Part shown: one piece after another, positions 1 through 7,434 of the stretch | How positions within the stretch are numbered: the first letter of the stretch is position 1 | Layout of the letters: the number at the start of each line of letters is the position of its first letter | DNA from: a virus | DNA: 26,520 nucleotides | IMG/VR virus record: IMGVR_UViG_3300038701_001497 | Coordinates: 1-26,520 of that record | Reading direction: 5' to 3' (one strand) | Translations under genes and position numbers: made by a program | The notes under the pieces: generated by a model | Told to the model about the DNA's origin: nothing | Databases searched by the model: none | The model's input: only the letters and a program-made list of their open reading frames with translations

Positions 1-67
1 TCGATATCCTCAATATACACACGCCAAACAGGTTTACAAGCGCTTTTTTACACCCAACCGAAAATAA

Positions 68-95
68 TTGCTTTTGTCTCGCATAGCGATACACT
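68..95 (+). promoter_or_regulatory. Candidate promoter ahead of the terminase genes
   Basis: TTGCTT (68-73) and TACACT (90-95) are separated by 16 bases and fit a loose sigma-70 type promoter. They lie in the AT-richer first 128 bases, just before the first gene. The spacer and the start region are covered by an 11-base direct repeat, which would suit a repressed promoter. The match to consensus is partial, so this is a candidate only. Confidence 0.3.
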
Positions 96-105
96 TGTCT
101 CGCAT
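74..105 (+). repeat. 11-base direct repeat, operator-like
   Basis: TTGTCTCGCAT occurs at 74-84 and again, identical, at 95-105. The copies start 21 bases apart, about two helical turns, so a protein bound to both would sit on one face of the DNA. One copy lies in the spacer of the candidate promoter and the other follows its -10 box. The repeat is seen directly; the operator role is inference. Confidence 0.45.
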
Positions 106-128
106 GAGGTATCTTAGGAACTTTCAGA

Positions 129-506
129 ATGCCCTCTAACAACCCGGCAGTGAGAAAAGGCGGACCGTCTCTCAATCCATCCGGCAGACCGAGGGAAGCG
201 CTCTCCCTCGGTAAAGACGTTATCGCCGCGATGCATCAAGCCTTCGAGACCGTCGGCAAGCATGAATACCTTGTAGAGGTGGCGCAGAACGATCCTAAAA
301 CCTTCTGCGCCATGATCAGCAAGGTCATACCGTCTGAAGTCAATCAGACGGTCCAGCATACCGTCATTGATCTATCGGCTGCCATGGCCCAGGCGAACGA
401 GCGGCTCGAACATATGGCCACCCTGATTGACATCACGCCGTCGGTAGAGACCCCCGACACAGAAGACAAACCCCCACAACCCGCGCCAGTCAAAAAATGG
501 CGGTAA
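129..506 (+). CDS. terS: Terminase small subunit-like protein (DUF5681 type)
   Basis: A 125-residue protein with the N-terminal NPSGRP motif (residues 16-21) typical of DUF5681 proteins, which usually lie directly before large terminases and are taken to be DNA-recognition subunits. The middle segment (FCAMISKVIPSEVNQT, about 61-76) resembles the helical core of other small terminases. The C-terminus is proline-rich and acidic, ending in basic KKWR. The ATG at 129 has AGGAA eight bases upstream. The next gene is the large terminase after a 239-base gap, an unusually long separation for these partners. The role rests on motif and position; DNA binding was not shown. Confidence 0.7.
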   Translation: MPSNNPAVRKGGPSLNPSGRPREALSLGKDVIAAMHQAFETVGKHEYLVEVAQNDPKTFCAMISKVIPSEVNQTVQHTVIDLSAAMAQANERLEHMATLIDITPSVETPDTEDKPPQPAPVKKWR

Positions 507-745
507 TCCGCCAATCTTGGATGCCAGCTATCCATAATACACATTATGCGACATGCAAAACCCAACAAAATCAATGGGTTAGCAGTTTCGCTGGGCTGTC
601 GTGGCGTCTGGTTCGCGGCTTGGTTGTGGATTTGGCGGTTGATGGACGGGGGGCGCACAGGGGGTACCCCCGGAGTTGCGGCGGCGGCAAAATAGTTATG
701 GTGGTCACGCTGACAATTTTTCTGAAAATTTTTTGAAAGAGAAAA
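507..745. other. Intergenic region between terminase genes, rich in inverted repeats
   Basis: No convincing gene is visible. The stretch holds three perfect dyads: CATAAT-ACAC-ATTATG (533-548); AACCCA/TGGGTT with a 10-base loop (559-580); and the 12-base palindrome GGGGGTACCCCC (660-671). The last 35 bases (about 711-745) are strongly AT-rich with two similar AATTTTT(C)TGAAA units just before the large terminase ATG at 746. A packaging site or a regulatory region would both fit this place, but neither is demonstrated. Confidence 0.5.
660..671. repeat. 12-base GC palindrome
   Basis: GGGGGTACCCCC is a perfect self-complementary site. It lies within a GC-rich patch between the terminase genes, followed by GGAGTTGCGGCGGCGG. 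It could be a protein-binding or terminase-recognition site; function unknown. Confidence 0.4.
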
Positions 746-2275
746 ATGGCCGACCGGTACACCGCCCAACCAGCAGACTTGCAGCTGCTCCAGAAAATGT
801 ACGAGTTCGCGGACGACCCCCTCGCCTACGTCATGTTCGCCTTCCCGTGGGGCCGGTCGCACTCACCCCTCGAGCAATTCGACAAGCCGCGAAAATGGCA
901 ACTCGAGGACCTCGAGGAGGTTCGCGATCACATCCGCAACAACCGCAACCTCGTACTCCAGAAGAACACCCCGTCACTCCACAAGATGGCGCGATCGTCG
1001 GGCCGGGGCACCGGCAAGACGGCTGAACTGGCGTGGCTGGCAACCTGGCTGTTCAGTTGCGTCCCTGCCTCCACCGTGATCGTCAGCGCGAATACCGAGC
1101 AGCAGCTGAAGACGTTCACCTTCCCCGAGATCCGCAAGTGGGCCACGATGGCGATCCACGCGCACTGGTTCGAGCACAACGCCATGAGCCTCCGGCCGGC
1201 GCCATGGCTGATCGAGGCCCTGAAGGCCACCACCGATTACGACGACGCCTACTGGTACATCCAGGCGCGGCTGTGGTCGGAGGAGAACCCCGACGCGTTC
1301 GCGGGCGCGCATTCGATGCGCGGGATGATGGTCCTGTTCGACGAGGCCAGCGGCATCCCCGCCAACATCTGGCCGGTCACGCAGGGCTACTTCACGGACC
1401 CCACGATCCACCGTCTCTGGTACGCCATCTCCAATCCGCGTAATCCGAGCGGCGCCTTCTTCGAGTGCTTCAACGCCGACCGGTCAAGCTGGAGTACGAA
1501 GACGATTGACGCCCGCGAGGTGGAGGAGAACGACCGGCAACTCTACGACGACATCATCGCACAGTACGGCGCGGACAGCGACGAGGCGCGCGTCGAGGTC
1601 TACGGCGAGTTCCCCCGGCAGGGCGACAACCAGTTCATCTCCCGCGGCGAGGTGGACGACGCGATGGAGCGCGAGCCGACCGACGACCCGGGGGCGCCCC
1701 TCGTCATGGGCGTGGACCCCGCGCGCTTCGGCGACGACGAGGCGGTGATCGCGTTCCGGCAGGGACGCAACGCCGACGTCCTGCCGTGGCAGAAGTACAA
1801 GCGGTGCAGCGTCACCGAACTGGCCGGGCATGTGGCGGACGCTATCGAGCGGTACAAGCCGGACGCCTGCTTCGTTGAGGGCGACGGCGTGGGCGGCGGC
1901 GTCATCGACATCCTGAAGAGCCTGGGCTTCCGCGTCATCGAGGTGACGGCGGGGGGCAGCGCCAATGACAAGGACCGGTACGCGAACAAGAGGACGGAGT
2001 TGTGGGGCGGTCTCAGGGACTGGCTCCCGACGGCGACCCTGCCACGGGACCGGCAACTGGCGGACGACCTCGGGGCGCCGCTGTACGACTACAGCCTGAA
2101 GGGCCAGATGAAGCTGGAGCCGAAGGACAGGATGAAGAAACGGGGCTACGCAAGCCCGAATAACGGCGATGCGATCGCGATCACGTTCGACCGGGCGATA
2201 GCCCGGCGGGACCATGCGGCGCTGAACCGGCGCCGGCGCCCCGTGGCGCGGGACGTGGACTACGCCGTTATATGA
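746..2275 (+). CDS. terL: Terminase large subunit (DNA-packaging ATPase and nuclease)
   Basis: A 509-residue packaging motor, which pumps DNA into the prohead through the portal and cuts the concatemer. Walker A is GRGTGKT (residues 86-92). Walker B with the catalytic glutamate is MMVLFDEAS (about 194-202), and the coupling motif is AISNP (about 228-232). The RNase H-like nuclease half begins at GVDPARFGDDE (322-332, first acidic residue D324), then FVEGDGVGGG (about 377-386), with a last acidic site near the C-terminus in GDAIAITFDRA. Length and domain order match complete large terminases. The start has only a weak AAAGAG upstream in an AT-rich stretch. The protein acts with the small subunit at 129 and the portal at 2918. 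Confidence 0.95.
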   Translation: MADRYTAQPADLQLLQKMYEFADDPLAYVMFAFPWGRSHSPLEQFDKPRKWQLEDLEEVRDHIRNNRNLVLQKNTPSLHKMARSSGRGTGKTAELAWLATWLFSCVPASTVIVSANTEQQLKTFTFPEIRKWATMAIHAHWFEHNAMSLRPAPWLIEALKATTDYDDAYWYIQARLWSEENPDAFAGAHSMRGMMVLFDEASGIPANIWPVTQGYFTDPTIHRLWYAISNPRNPSGAFFECFNADRSSWSTKTIDAREVEENDRQLYDDIIAQYGADSDEARVEVYGEFPRQGDNQFISRGEVDDAMEREPTDDPGAPLVMGVDPARFGDDEAVIAFRQGRNADVLPWQKYKRCSVTELAGHVADAIERYKPDACFVEGDGVGGGVIDILKSLGFRVIEVTAGGSANDKDRYANKRTELWGGLRDWLPTATLPRDRQLADDLGAPLYDYSLKGQMKLEPKDRMKKRGYASPNNGDAIAITFDRAIARRDHAALNRRRRPVARDVDYAVI

Positions 2276-2276
2276 C

Positions 2277-2305
2277 TTGTGGCACTAGGTCAAGGGTGCT
2301 AGTCT
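2277..2305 (+). promoter_or_regulatory. Candidate promoter for the portal/scaffold genes
   Basis: TTGTGG (2277-2282), a 17-base spacer and TAGTCT (2300-2305) lie directly after the large terminase stop and 40 bases before the next ATG. The CTTG start of the -35 region is usual in alphaproteobacteria. It has the same layout as the site before the capsid gene (TTGCAG, 18 bases, TAGTAT). Candidate by sequence only. Confidence 0.35.
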
Positions 2306-2345
2306 GAACCCCCTCCAGACACTATCCTTGGCCGAGGAGTTTTTT

Positions 2346-2555
2346 ATGGGTGGCTTATTCGGAGGGGGTTCGTCCCCTGAAATCGTCGAACCCGCTGCAC
2401 CCCCGACACGATCCGACGCGGAGGTCCGCGCAGAGGCGCTGGCCGAACGCAAGCGCCGCGCCGCCGCCGTAGGGCGCGCTGCGACTATCAAGACTTCACC
2501 CTCCGGTGTGACGGAAGACGCCCCCGTCGCGACCAAGGTCCTGATGGGCCAGTAA
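2346..2555 (+). CDS. Small virion-associated protein, first of a tandem pair
   Basis: A 69-residue protein starting MGGLFGGGSSP, with a proline-rich stretch, a basic middle (RKRRAAAVGRAA) and the end ATKVLMGQ. Small proteins of this plan (MGG/MGS, prolines, RRR..GRA, TK.LLG) are common beside portal genes in podoviruses and are usually called hypothetical or structural. I chose ATG 2346 over the upstream TTG 2328 because GAGGAG (2334-2339) sits six bases before it. The gene ends in a TAATG overlap with the next, which appears to be its paralog. Function is unknown; a head-neck position is inferred from location. Confidence 0.7.
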   Translation: MGGLFGGGSSPEIVEPAAPPTRSDAEVRAEALAERKRRAAAVGRAATIKTSPSGVTEDAPVATKVLMGQ

Positions 2556-2749
2556 TGGGCGGCGTCGTCAACCCCGGCACACAGACAGCAGCCCCCGCGC
2601 CTGCGCCCCCGCCGCCGGCCGCGGACACCGCCGGGGACACGCCCCAGGCGTTGCTGAAGCGGCGTCGGCTGTCCGAGGGGCGGGCCTTGTCTTCCACCAC
2701 TGGCGCGACCGACGGGCTGTCTGCCAGCAAAGCATTGTTAGGAAATTAG
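2555..2749 (+). CDS. Small virion-associated protein, second of a tandem pair
   Basis: A 64-residue protein starting MGGVVNPG, then an alanine/proline tract, a basic segment (KRRRLSEGRALSS) and the end SASKALLGN. The spaced pattern R..GRA, G.T, A[ST]K.L[LM]G is shared with the upstream neighbour, so the two look like a diverged duplication. The start overlaps the upstream stop by one base (TAATG), so translation is probably coupled. The next gene follows the stop directly. Function unknown. Confidence 0.65.
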   Translation: MGGVVNPGTQTAAPAPAPPPPAADTAGDTPQALLKRRRLSEGRALSSTTGATDGLSASKALLGN

Positions 2750-2917
2750 ATGGGTGGTCTGTTCGACATGGCGAAAGACCCGTTCGTGGGACCGGGCGAG
2801 AAGCTGGAGAAGATCGGCCTGCCCAAGCCCGATCTCAAGCGCGGCCCTCCGATGCCGAAGGATTTCATGAAGGCCAAAGAGAAAAGCCCCGCGGCGCAAT
2901 TGCTGGGGAGCAAATAG
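2750..2917 (+). CDS. Very small protein before the portal
   Basis: A 55-residue protein, MGGLFDMAKDPFV at the start and AAQLLGSK at the end. ATG 2750 follows the previous stop with no spacer, and the stop (2915-2917) abuts the portal ATG at 2918. The MGGLF start repeats that of the protein at 2346, and the LLG near the end recalls the family, but the basic centre and proline tract are missing. It may be a reduced relative or an unrelated small neck protein. Its tight fit between two genes in the same polarity supports it as real. Confidence 0.6.
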   Translation: MGGLFDMAKDPFVGPGEKLEKIGLPKPDLKRGPPMPKDFMKAKEKSPAAQLLGSK

Positions 2918-4549
2918 ATGGCCGATGCAATTGCCGCGAAGATCGTCAAGCGATACGACCAGCTGGACGGCCAGCTGGGCAACTGGCACTCGCACTGGGA
3001 GGAGATCGCCGAGCGTGTTCTCCCCCGCTACTCCACGTACATGGCGGCGAATGCCGGGGATCAGCAGACCCGGGGCAACAAGCGCACGGAGAAGATGTTC
3101 GACGCGACCGCCGCGCTGGGCGTGGAGCGGTTCGCTGCGGCGATGGAGAGCATGCTCACCCCCCGCAGCCAGCGGTGGCAGCGACTGAAGCCGTCGGACC
3201 CGGCCCTTGCGAAGGACCGGGACACGAAGTTGTGGTTCGAGGAGGCGACGCGTCTCCTGTTCAAGTACCGCTACGCTCCGAAGGCGAACTACGCCAGCCA
3301 GCAGCACGAGGCGTATATCGGCCTCGGTGCGTTCGGCACGGCGGGCCTGCTCACCGAGCGCAACATGCGCTATGGCGGGCTGCGCTACACGGCGATCAAC
3401 CTGCGCGAGATCGCGTTCGACATGTCCGTGCAGGGCCACGTGGACACGGCCTACCGGAAGTACACCCTGACCGCGCGGCAGATACAGCAGCGCATCGACG
3501 GCGGCGTGTTCGACCGCGGGCCGAACGACCTCGACAAGCACCTGAAAGAGAACCCTGACAAGACGTGGATGATTGTCCACTGCGTGTGCCCCCGCGAGGA
3601 GGTGGACCGCGACCGGGCCGACTTCGCGGGCATGGACTTCGCGTCTTACTATGTCCTGTACGACGAGAAGACCGTCCTCAAGGAGGGTGGCTACAGCACG
3701 TTCCCCTACGCGATCAGCCGGTATGTGACCGGCCCGGGCGAGATTTACGGCCGGTCGCCGGCCATGCTCGCGCTGCCGTCCATCAAGGTGCTGAACGAGC
3801 AGAAGAAGACGATGCTCAAGCAGGGCCACCGGGTGGTGGACCCCGTGCTTCTGAGCCACGACGACGGCATCCTGGACACGTTCTCGATGCGCCCCGGGGC
3901 GATGAACCCCGGCGGGGTGAACGCGAGCGGGCAGCGCCTCGTACACGAGTTGCCGACCGGCAACCTCGCGGCCGGGCAGGAACTGATGGACATGGAGCGC
4001 AGCGTCATCAACGACGCGTTCCTCGTCACGCTGTTCCAGATCCTGGTCGAGACGCCTGCGATGACGGCGACCGAGGTGCTGGAGCGCGCAAGAGAGAAGG
4101 GGGCGCTGCTGTCCCCCACGATGGGACGGCAGCAGTCGGAAGCTATCGGTCCCATGACCGAGCGAGAAGTCGATCTCCTGCTCAAACAGGGGCTTCTCCC
4201 TCCCCTGCCTCCCGCTCTCGTCGAGGCGGAAGGGGAGTTCGAGATCGAGTACGACAGCCCCCTTACCCGGGCGCAACGCGCCGAGGAGGCCGCCGGTTGG
4301 TTGCGGACCCTCGAGGCGGCGATCGCACACGCGAATACGACGCAGGACCTGTCGGTGCTGGACCACTTCAACACCGACGTGATTTACCCGCAGCTTGCCG
4401 AGATCAACGCCGTGCCGCCCAGCTGGATGAACGGTGAGAAGGAAGTCGCGGCGCTTCGTAAGCAGCGCAGCCAGCAGCAGGACACGCAGCAGATGATCGA
4501 GGCGGCGCCGGCGGCGGCTGGCGTGATGAAACAGTTGATGCCGAACTGA
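2918..4549 (+). CDS. Portal (head-to-tail connector) protein
   Basis: A 543-residue protein of the podovirus head-tail connector family (Pfam PF12236, T7 gp8-like by comparison). The portal dodecamer fills one capsid vertex, starts prohead assembly with the scaffold, and is the channel for packaging and ejection. Family features in the N-terminal 100 residues are the RYDQLDGQ..NW..HW.EIA..VLPRYS segment and RTEKMFDATAA, followed by FAAAMESMLTPRSQRW. The C-terminal part has the helical ATEVLERAREKG...LSPTMGRQQSE region typical of the wing and crown end. Length is normal for the family. The stop overlaps the next start (TGATG). Confidence 0.9.
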   Translation: MADAIAAKIVKRYDQLDGQLGNWHSHWEEIAERVLPRYSTYMAANAGDQQTRGNKRTEKMFDATAALGVERFAAAMESMLTPRSQRWQRLKPSDPALAKDRDTKLWFEEATRLLFKYRYAPKANYASQQHEAYIGLGAFGTAGLLTERNMRYGGLRYTAINLREIAFDMSVQGHVDTAYRKYTLTARQIQQRIDGGVFDRGPNDLDKHLKENPDKTWMIVHCVCPREEVDRDRADFAGMDFASYYVLYDEKTVLKEGGYSTFPYAISRYVTGPGEIYGRSPAMLALPSIKVLNEQKKTMLKQGHRVVDPVLLSHDDGILDTFSMRPGAMNPGGVNASGQRLVHELPTGNLAAGQELMDMERSVINDAFLVTLFQILVETPAMTATEVLERAREKGALLSPTMGRQQSEAIGPMTEREVDLLLKQGLLPPLPPALVEAEGEFEIEYDSPLTRAQRAEEAAGWLRTLEAAIAHANTTQDLSVLDHFNTDVIYPQLAEINAVPPSWMNGEKEVAALRKQRSQQQDTQQMIEAAPAAAGVMKQLMPN

Positions 4550-4815
4550 TGAGCGACAACCCCGTCCGCGACTTCCTGCTGGACCGCAAGCAGGGTTACG
4601 TCGCCGCGTTCGGCGGCGAGAAGGGCAGGATTGTCCTCGAGGATTTGGCGGGCTTTTGCCGCGCCGAAGAGAGTACGTTCCATGTGGACCCCCGTATCGA
4701 GGGGATCATGCAGGGACGTAGAGAGGTCTGGATACGGATCAGCAAGCACCTGAACCTGACCCCGGACGAACTGGTACAGTATTTCAACCCCACGGGAGAT
4801 ACGAGCAATGAGTGA
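4549..4815 (+). CDS. Bbp19-like phage protein
   Basis: An 88-residue protein that resembles the Bbp19 family of Bordetella phage BPP-1 relatives: an R..GYVAAFGGE.GR.VLEDLA.FC segment, then STFHVDP and EG.R.V..RI. The family sits between portal and scaffold genes, as here. Its role is not established in my knowledge; a small assembly or virion protein is likely. It overlaps the portal stop by one base and the scaffold start by eight bases, so the three genes are probably translated as a coupled group. Confidence 0.75.
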   Translation: MSDNPVRDFLLDRKQGYVAAFGGEKGRIVLEDLAGFCRAEESTFHVDPRIEGIMQGRREVWIRISKHLNLTPDELVQYFNPTGDTSNE

Positions 4816-5695
4816 AGAGACCGCAGAAACCGGCGAGACGACCGAGACCACGGAAACGACCGGGGCCACGGAAACGACCGGGACCACGGAAACGACCGAA
4901 ACGAAACAATCCGCCACTGGCGAGCATTGGCTCTCCGGCGTCGAGGACCCCGACTTGCGCGGCTGGGCCGAGGCCAAGGGTATGCAGAACGTGCAACCGG
5001 CGGACGTGCTGCGGAGTTACCAGAACCTCGAGAAGGTCATGGGCGCCGACAAGGCCGGTCGTACGGTCGTGTTGCCGGGGCCGGACGCCGACGAGGCGAC
5101 GCAGAACGAGTTCTACGCGAAGCTGGGACGCCCCGACGCCGCGGACAAGTATGAACTGCCGGTCCCCGAGGGCGACACCAGCGACATGGCCGAATGGGGC
5201 AGCGGGGTCTTCTTCGAGGCCGGGTTGACTGCCAGGCAGGCCGAGATCGTCGCTACCCGCTGGAACGAGAAGATGGCGGGGTTGAAGGACCAGGCGGCGG
5301 AAGCCAACGCGGCCACCGCACAGGAGGCCGAGCAGCAGCTGAGGCGCGACTGGGGTGCGGCTTATGACAAGAAGATGGCCGGCATCGACGATGCCGCGAC
5401 CCGGCTGGGCATGAACCAGGAGCAGCTTCAGGGCCTCCGCGCCAGCATGGGGCCGGTTGCTGCGCTCAAGTTCGTGGACGGCCTCGCGGTCAAGATGGGC
5501 GAGGCCGATTTCGACACCGGCGGCGACCCGCAGAACGGTGTACTGACCCCGGCCGCGGCACAGGAAGCCCTCGCCAAGCTGAACATGGACAAGGACTTCA
5601 TGGACGCCTGGCTCAACAAGCAACATCCGTCCCATGAGTGGGCGGTAACCCGTAAGCAGAGCCTCGCCAAAATGGCGGCGGGGCAGTCTGCGTAA
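4808..5695 (+). CDS. Scaffold / capsid assembly protein
   Basis: A 295-residue acidic protein placed between portal and capsid genes, the usual place of the podovirus scaffold. Residues 1-37 are low complexity, almost only T and E with G. Residues 40-75 (EHWLSGVEDPDLRGWAEAKG, then ADVLRSYQNLEKVMG) are a recognised pattern in phage scaffold/assembly proteins. The centre is helical and rich in A, E, Q and K; the C-terminus (about 265-295) is basic, as expected for a scaffold segment that contacts the shell. ATG 4808 has GGGAG about nine bases upstream within the preceding gene. No protease domain is visible. Confidence 0.8.
   Translation: MSEETAETGETTETTETTGATETTGTTETTETKQSATGEHWLSGVEDPDLRGWAEAKGMQNVQPADVLRSYQNLEKVMGADKAGRTVVLPGPDADEATQNEFYAKLGRPDAADKYELPVPEGDTSDMAEWGSGVFFEAGLTARQAEIVATRWNEKMAGLKDQAAEANAATAQEAEQQLRRDWGAAYDKKMAGIDDAATRLGMNQEQLQGLRASMGPVAALKFVDGLAVKMGEADFDTGGDPQNGVLTPAAAQEALAKLNMDKDFMDAWLNKQHPSHEWAVTRKQSLAKMAAGQSA
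4849..4902 (+). repeat. Three 18-base tandem repeats in the scaffold gene
   Basis: Three successive units of CACGGAAACGACCGGGNC lie at 4849-4866, 4867-4884 and 4885-4902; the third ends in AAAC. The period is a multiple of three, so copy-number change keeps the frame and only alters the length of the Thr/Glu tail of the scaffold protein. Confidence 0.8.
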
Positions 5696-5710
5696 CCTGG
5701 AGGACAGAAC

Positions 5711-6181
5711 ATGCCCGCACGTTTGGCACAAGACGAACTTTTTGTGACCCTCGAGGCCACGCCGACCATAGACACCTCCGCCTACGCGGCGGGGGATCTT
5801 ATGGGGAGCGCCGCTATCGAGTTGCCGCTGGCGGCAGCCCAGTCCAAGCGCGGGGCGATAATCCAGTCGGTCCTTTTGTGCGACGACGCCGCGCAGACGG
5901 CGGACATCGACGTCCTGTTCTTCGACGATGAGCCGGAGACGGATTTCTCGTCCATGGACAACGCTGCCGCGGATATCGACGACGCCGACCTGCACAAACT
6001 TGTCGGCTGTGTCTCGGTCACGGACTGGAAGTCGTTCAACGATAACTCGATGGGTCAGTCGCTGAACGTGGCGCTCCCCTTCGTGTTGGCCGCGGGGCCT
6101 CTGTGGGCGGTTCTCGTCAGTCGCGGCGCGGGGACCTATGCGGCGACAGGTCTTACGCTCCGCGTCGGCGTGATGGTCTGA
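5711..6181 (+). CDS. Putative head decoration/structural protein
   Basis: A 156-residue, mostly beta-strand protein with no signal or membrane segment. The pattern of a hydrophobic strand ending in DVLFFDDEPE, then FSSMDNAAADIDDADLHKLVG, is one I associate with structural proteins encoded beside capsid genes of many phages (strand, small-residue P, DNAA..ID.ADL). A capsid-binding or decoration role is inferred from that and from location between scaffold and capsid genes. GGAGG (5699-5703) precedes the ATG by seven bases. Molecular function not known. Confidence 0.55.
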   Translation: MPARLAQDELFVTLEATPTIDTSAYAAGDLMGSAAIELPLAAAQSKRGAIIQSVLLCDDAAQTADIDVLFFDDEPETDFSSMDNAAADIDDADLHKLVGCVSVTDWKSFNDNSMGQSLNVALPFVLAAGPLWAVLVSRGAGTYAATGLTLRVGVMV

Positions 6182-6185
6182 CGAC

Positions 6186-6380
6186 ATGCCACAGACAAAA
6201 GCAGCTAAAAAAGTCACCCAGGCCGAGCGCGACGCGTTCAACAAAGCCGTTGATGCGTTGCGCGCGGGCGAGAAAGTCCTCAAGGCCGGCCGACAGGATC
6301 TCGTGCAGGAGCGCGCGGCTTTTCAGCGGCGCGTGGAAGCTTTCGAGGCTCGCGTGGAGGAACTGGTTGCGGAGGCTTGA
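6186..6380 (+). CDS. Small coiled-coil protein
   Basis: A 64-residue protein that is nearly all charged helix, with repeated hydrophobic spacing from residue 13 to the end (AFNKAVDALRAGEKVL, then FQRRVEAFEARVEELV), predicting a coiled coil. The N-terminus is lysine-rich. It begins four bases after the upstream stop and is the last gene before the capsid promoter region. A prohead-assembly accessory role would fit its place but nothing in the sequence fixes a function. Confidence 0.6.
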   Translation: MPQTKAAKKVTQAERDAFNKAVDALRAGEKVLKAGRQDLVQERAAFQRRVEAFEARVEELVAEA

Positions 6381-6388
6381 AAAAAGTC

Positions 6389-6418
6389 TTGCAGCTTTTT
6401 GGCGAGCAGGTGTAGTAT
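6389..6418 (+). promoter_or_regulatory. Candidate promoter of the capsid unit
   Basis: TTGCAG (6389-6394), 18 bases, then TAGTAT (6413-6418), in the longest gap of the head region (6381-6564). The downstream leader of about 145 bases has short dyads: CACC/GGTG (6431-6442) and GCTGG/CCAGC (6458-6480). A strong AGGAGGG ribosome site precedes the capsid ATG at 6565. A separate promoter would fit the high demand for capsid protein. Motif-based only. Confidence 0.4.
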
Positions 6419-6564
6419 AACCGGGTAGCGCACCATCTGGTGTACGAACAGGCAACCGCTGGTAACCTGAAAAGGCCAGCACACTCTGCTTTAGTAGTTG
6501 CGGCCCCGGCTCCCGGGCAAGCCCTCTAGCTTTTGTTTTAACAGGACAGAAGGAGGGCAAATCC

Positions 6565-7431
6565 ATGTCCAACGAAATTCTCGACTGGTCAGTAATTGAC
6601 TATAAGTCGACTGTTGAGAGCCTGCTCCAACAGCGCGGCTCCAAATTCCGTATGTGTGTTATGGAAGACAGCTATACCGGCAAGTCCGGTAAGGCCGTCA
6701 ACCAGATCGGCCCGGTCATCGCTCAGAAGAAGACCACGCGCCACGCCGACACGCCGCTCATCGAGACCCCGCAGGACGCCCGCTGGGTGTACCCCGAGGA
6801 CTACGAGTGGGCGGACCTGATCGACGATCAGGACAAGCTTCGCATCATCGCCGACCCGACGTCGCCTTACGCGATCAACGGCGCCATGTCCATCGGACGT
6901 GCCATCGACGACGCGATCATCGCGGCGGCTACCGGCACGGCCAAAACCGGCGAAGACGGGGGCACGTCCACTGCGCTGCCCGCGGGCCAGACCGCCGCGA
7001 CTACCGCCGGCGGCATGACCATCGCCAAACTCCGCGAAGCCATGCAGCTTCTGCTCGCCGCAGAGGTTGATGTGGACAACGAACCGCTGTATTGCGCCAT
7101 CGGTGCACAGCAGCACGACGACTTGCTGGGCGAGACCCAGGCGGTCAGCCTCGACTACACCAACAAGCCGGTGTTGGTTGATGGCCGTATCAAGTCGTTC
7201 ATGGGCTTCAACTTCATCGACAGCCAGCGACTGGCGCTCTCGGGCACCGATCGCACGGCCATCTGCTGGGCGAAGTCCGGCCTTCACCTCGGAATGTGGA
7301 ACGACATCAACGTCAAGATTTCCGAGCGTGACGACAAGTCCTACGCGACACAGGTCTATGTCAAGGGCACTTTCGGCGCCACGCGGACGCAGGAAGAAAA
7401 AGTTGTCGCCATCACCTGCTCGGAGGCCTGA
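6565..7431 (+). CDS. Major capsid protein
   Basis: A 288-residue protein with features of the phage capsid family PF19821: an N-terminal S..V..Y..TVESLLQQRGS segment, an RHADTP.IETP.DARWV.P.DYEWADLID motif (about 54-90), then DPTSPYAINGAMSIGRAIDD. The later half has LVDGRIKSFMGFNFIDSQRL, the typical strand-turn of an HK97-fold A domain, and ends with SYATQVYVKGTFGATRTQEEKVV. AGGAGGG lies eight bases before the ATG, the strongest ribosome site seen here. The gene has its own candidate promoter and shares a terminator with the next gene. Confidence 0.9.
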   Translation: MSNEILDWSVIDYKSTVESLLQQRGSKFRMCVMEDSYTGKSGKAVNQIGPVIAQKKTTRHADTPLIETPQDARWVYPEDYEWADLIDDQDKLRIIADPTSPYAINGAMSIGRAIDDAIIAAATGTAKTGEDGGTSTALPAGQTAATTAGGMTIAKLREAMQLLLAAEVDVDNEPLYCAIGAQQHDDLLGETQAVSLDYTNKPVLVDGRIKSFMGFNFIDSQRLALSGTDRTAICWAKSGLHLGMWNDINVKISERDDKSYATQVYVKGTFGATRTQEEKVVAITCSEA

Positions 7432-7434
7432 TAG

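Noticed and set aside
497-736. A 79-codon plus-strand open frame in the gap between terminase genes, and a minus-strand one at 571-762
   Set aside because: No ribosome site, overlap with the first gene, irregular composition, and passage through the palindromes make chance openness more likely.
2738-4366. A 542-codon minus-strand open frame opposite the portal gene, and similar long frames opposite the scaffold, capsid and ejection genes
   Set aside because: They are mirror frames of GC-rich coding sequence, with Arg/His/Leu-rich products, while the plus-strand proteins have recognisable motifs.
6421-6564. A riboswitch in the capsid leader
   Set aside because: Only 4- to 5-base stems are visible and no known aptamer core was recognised, so it is described only as a leader.
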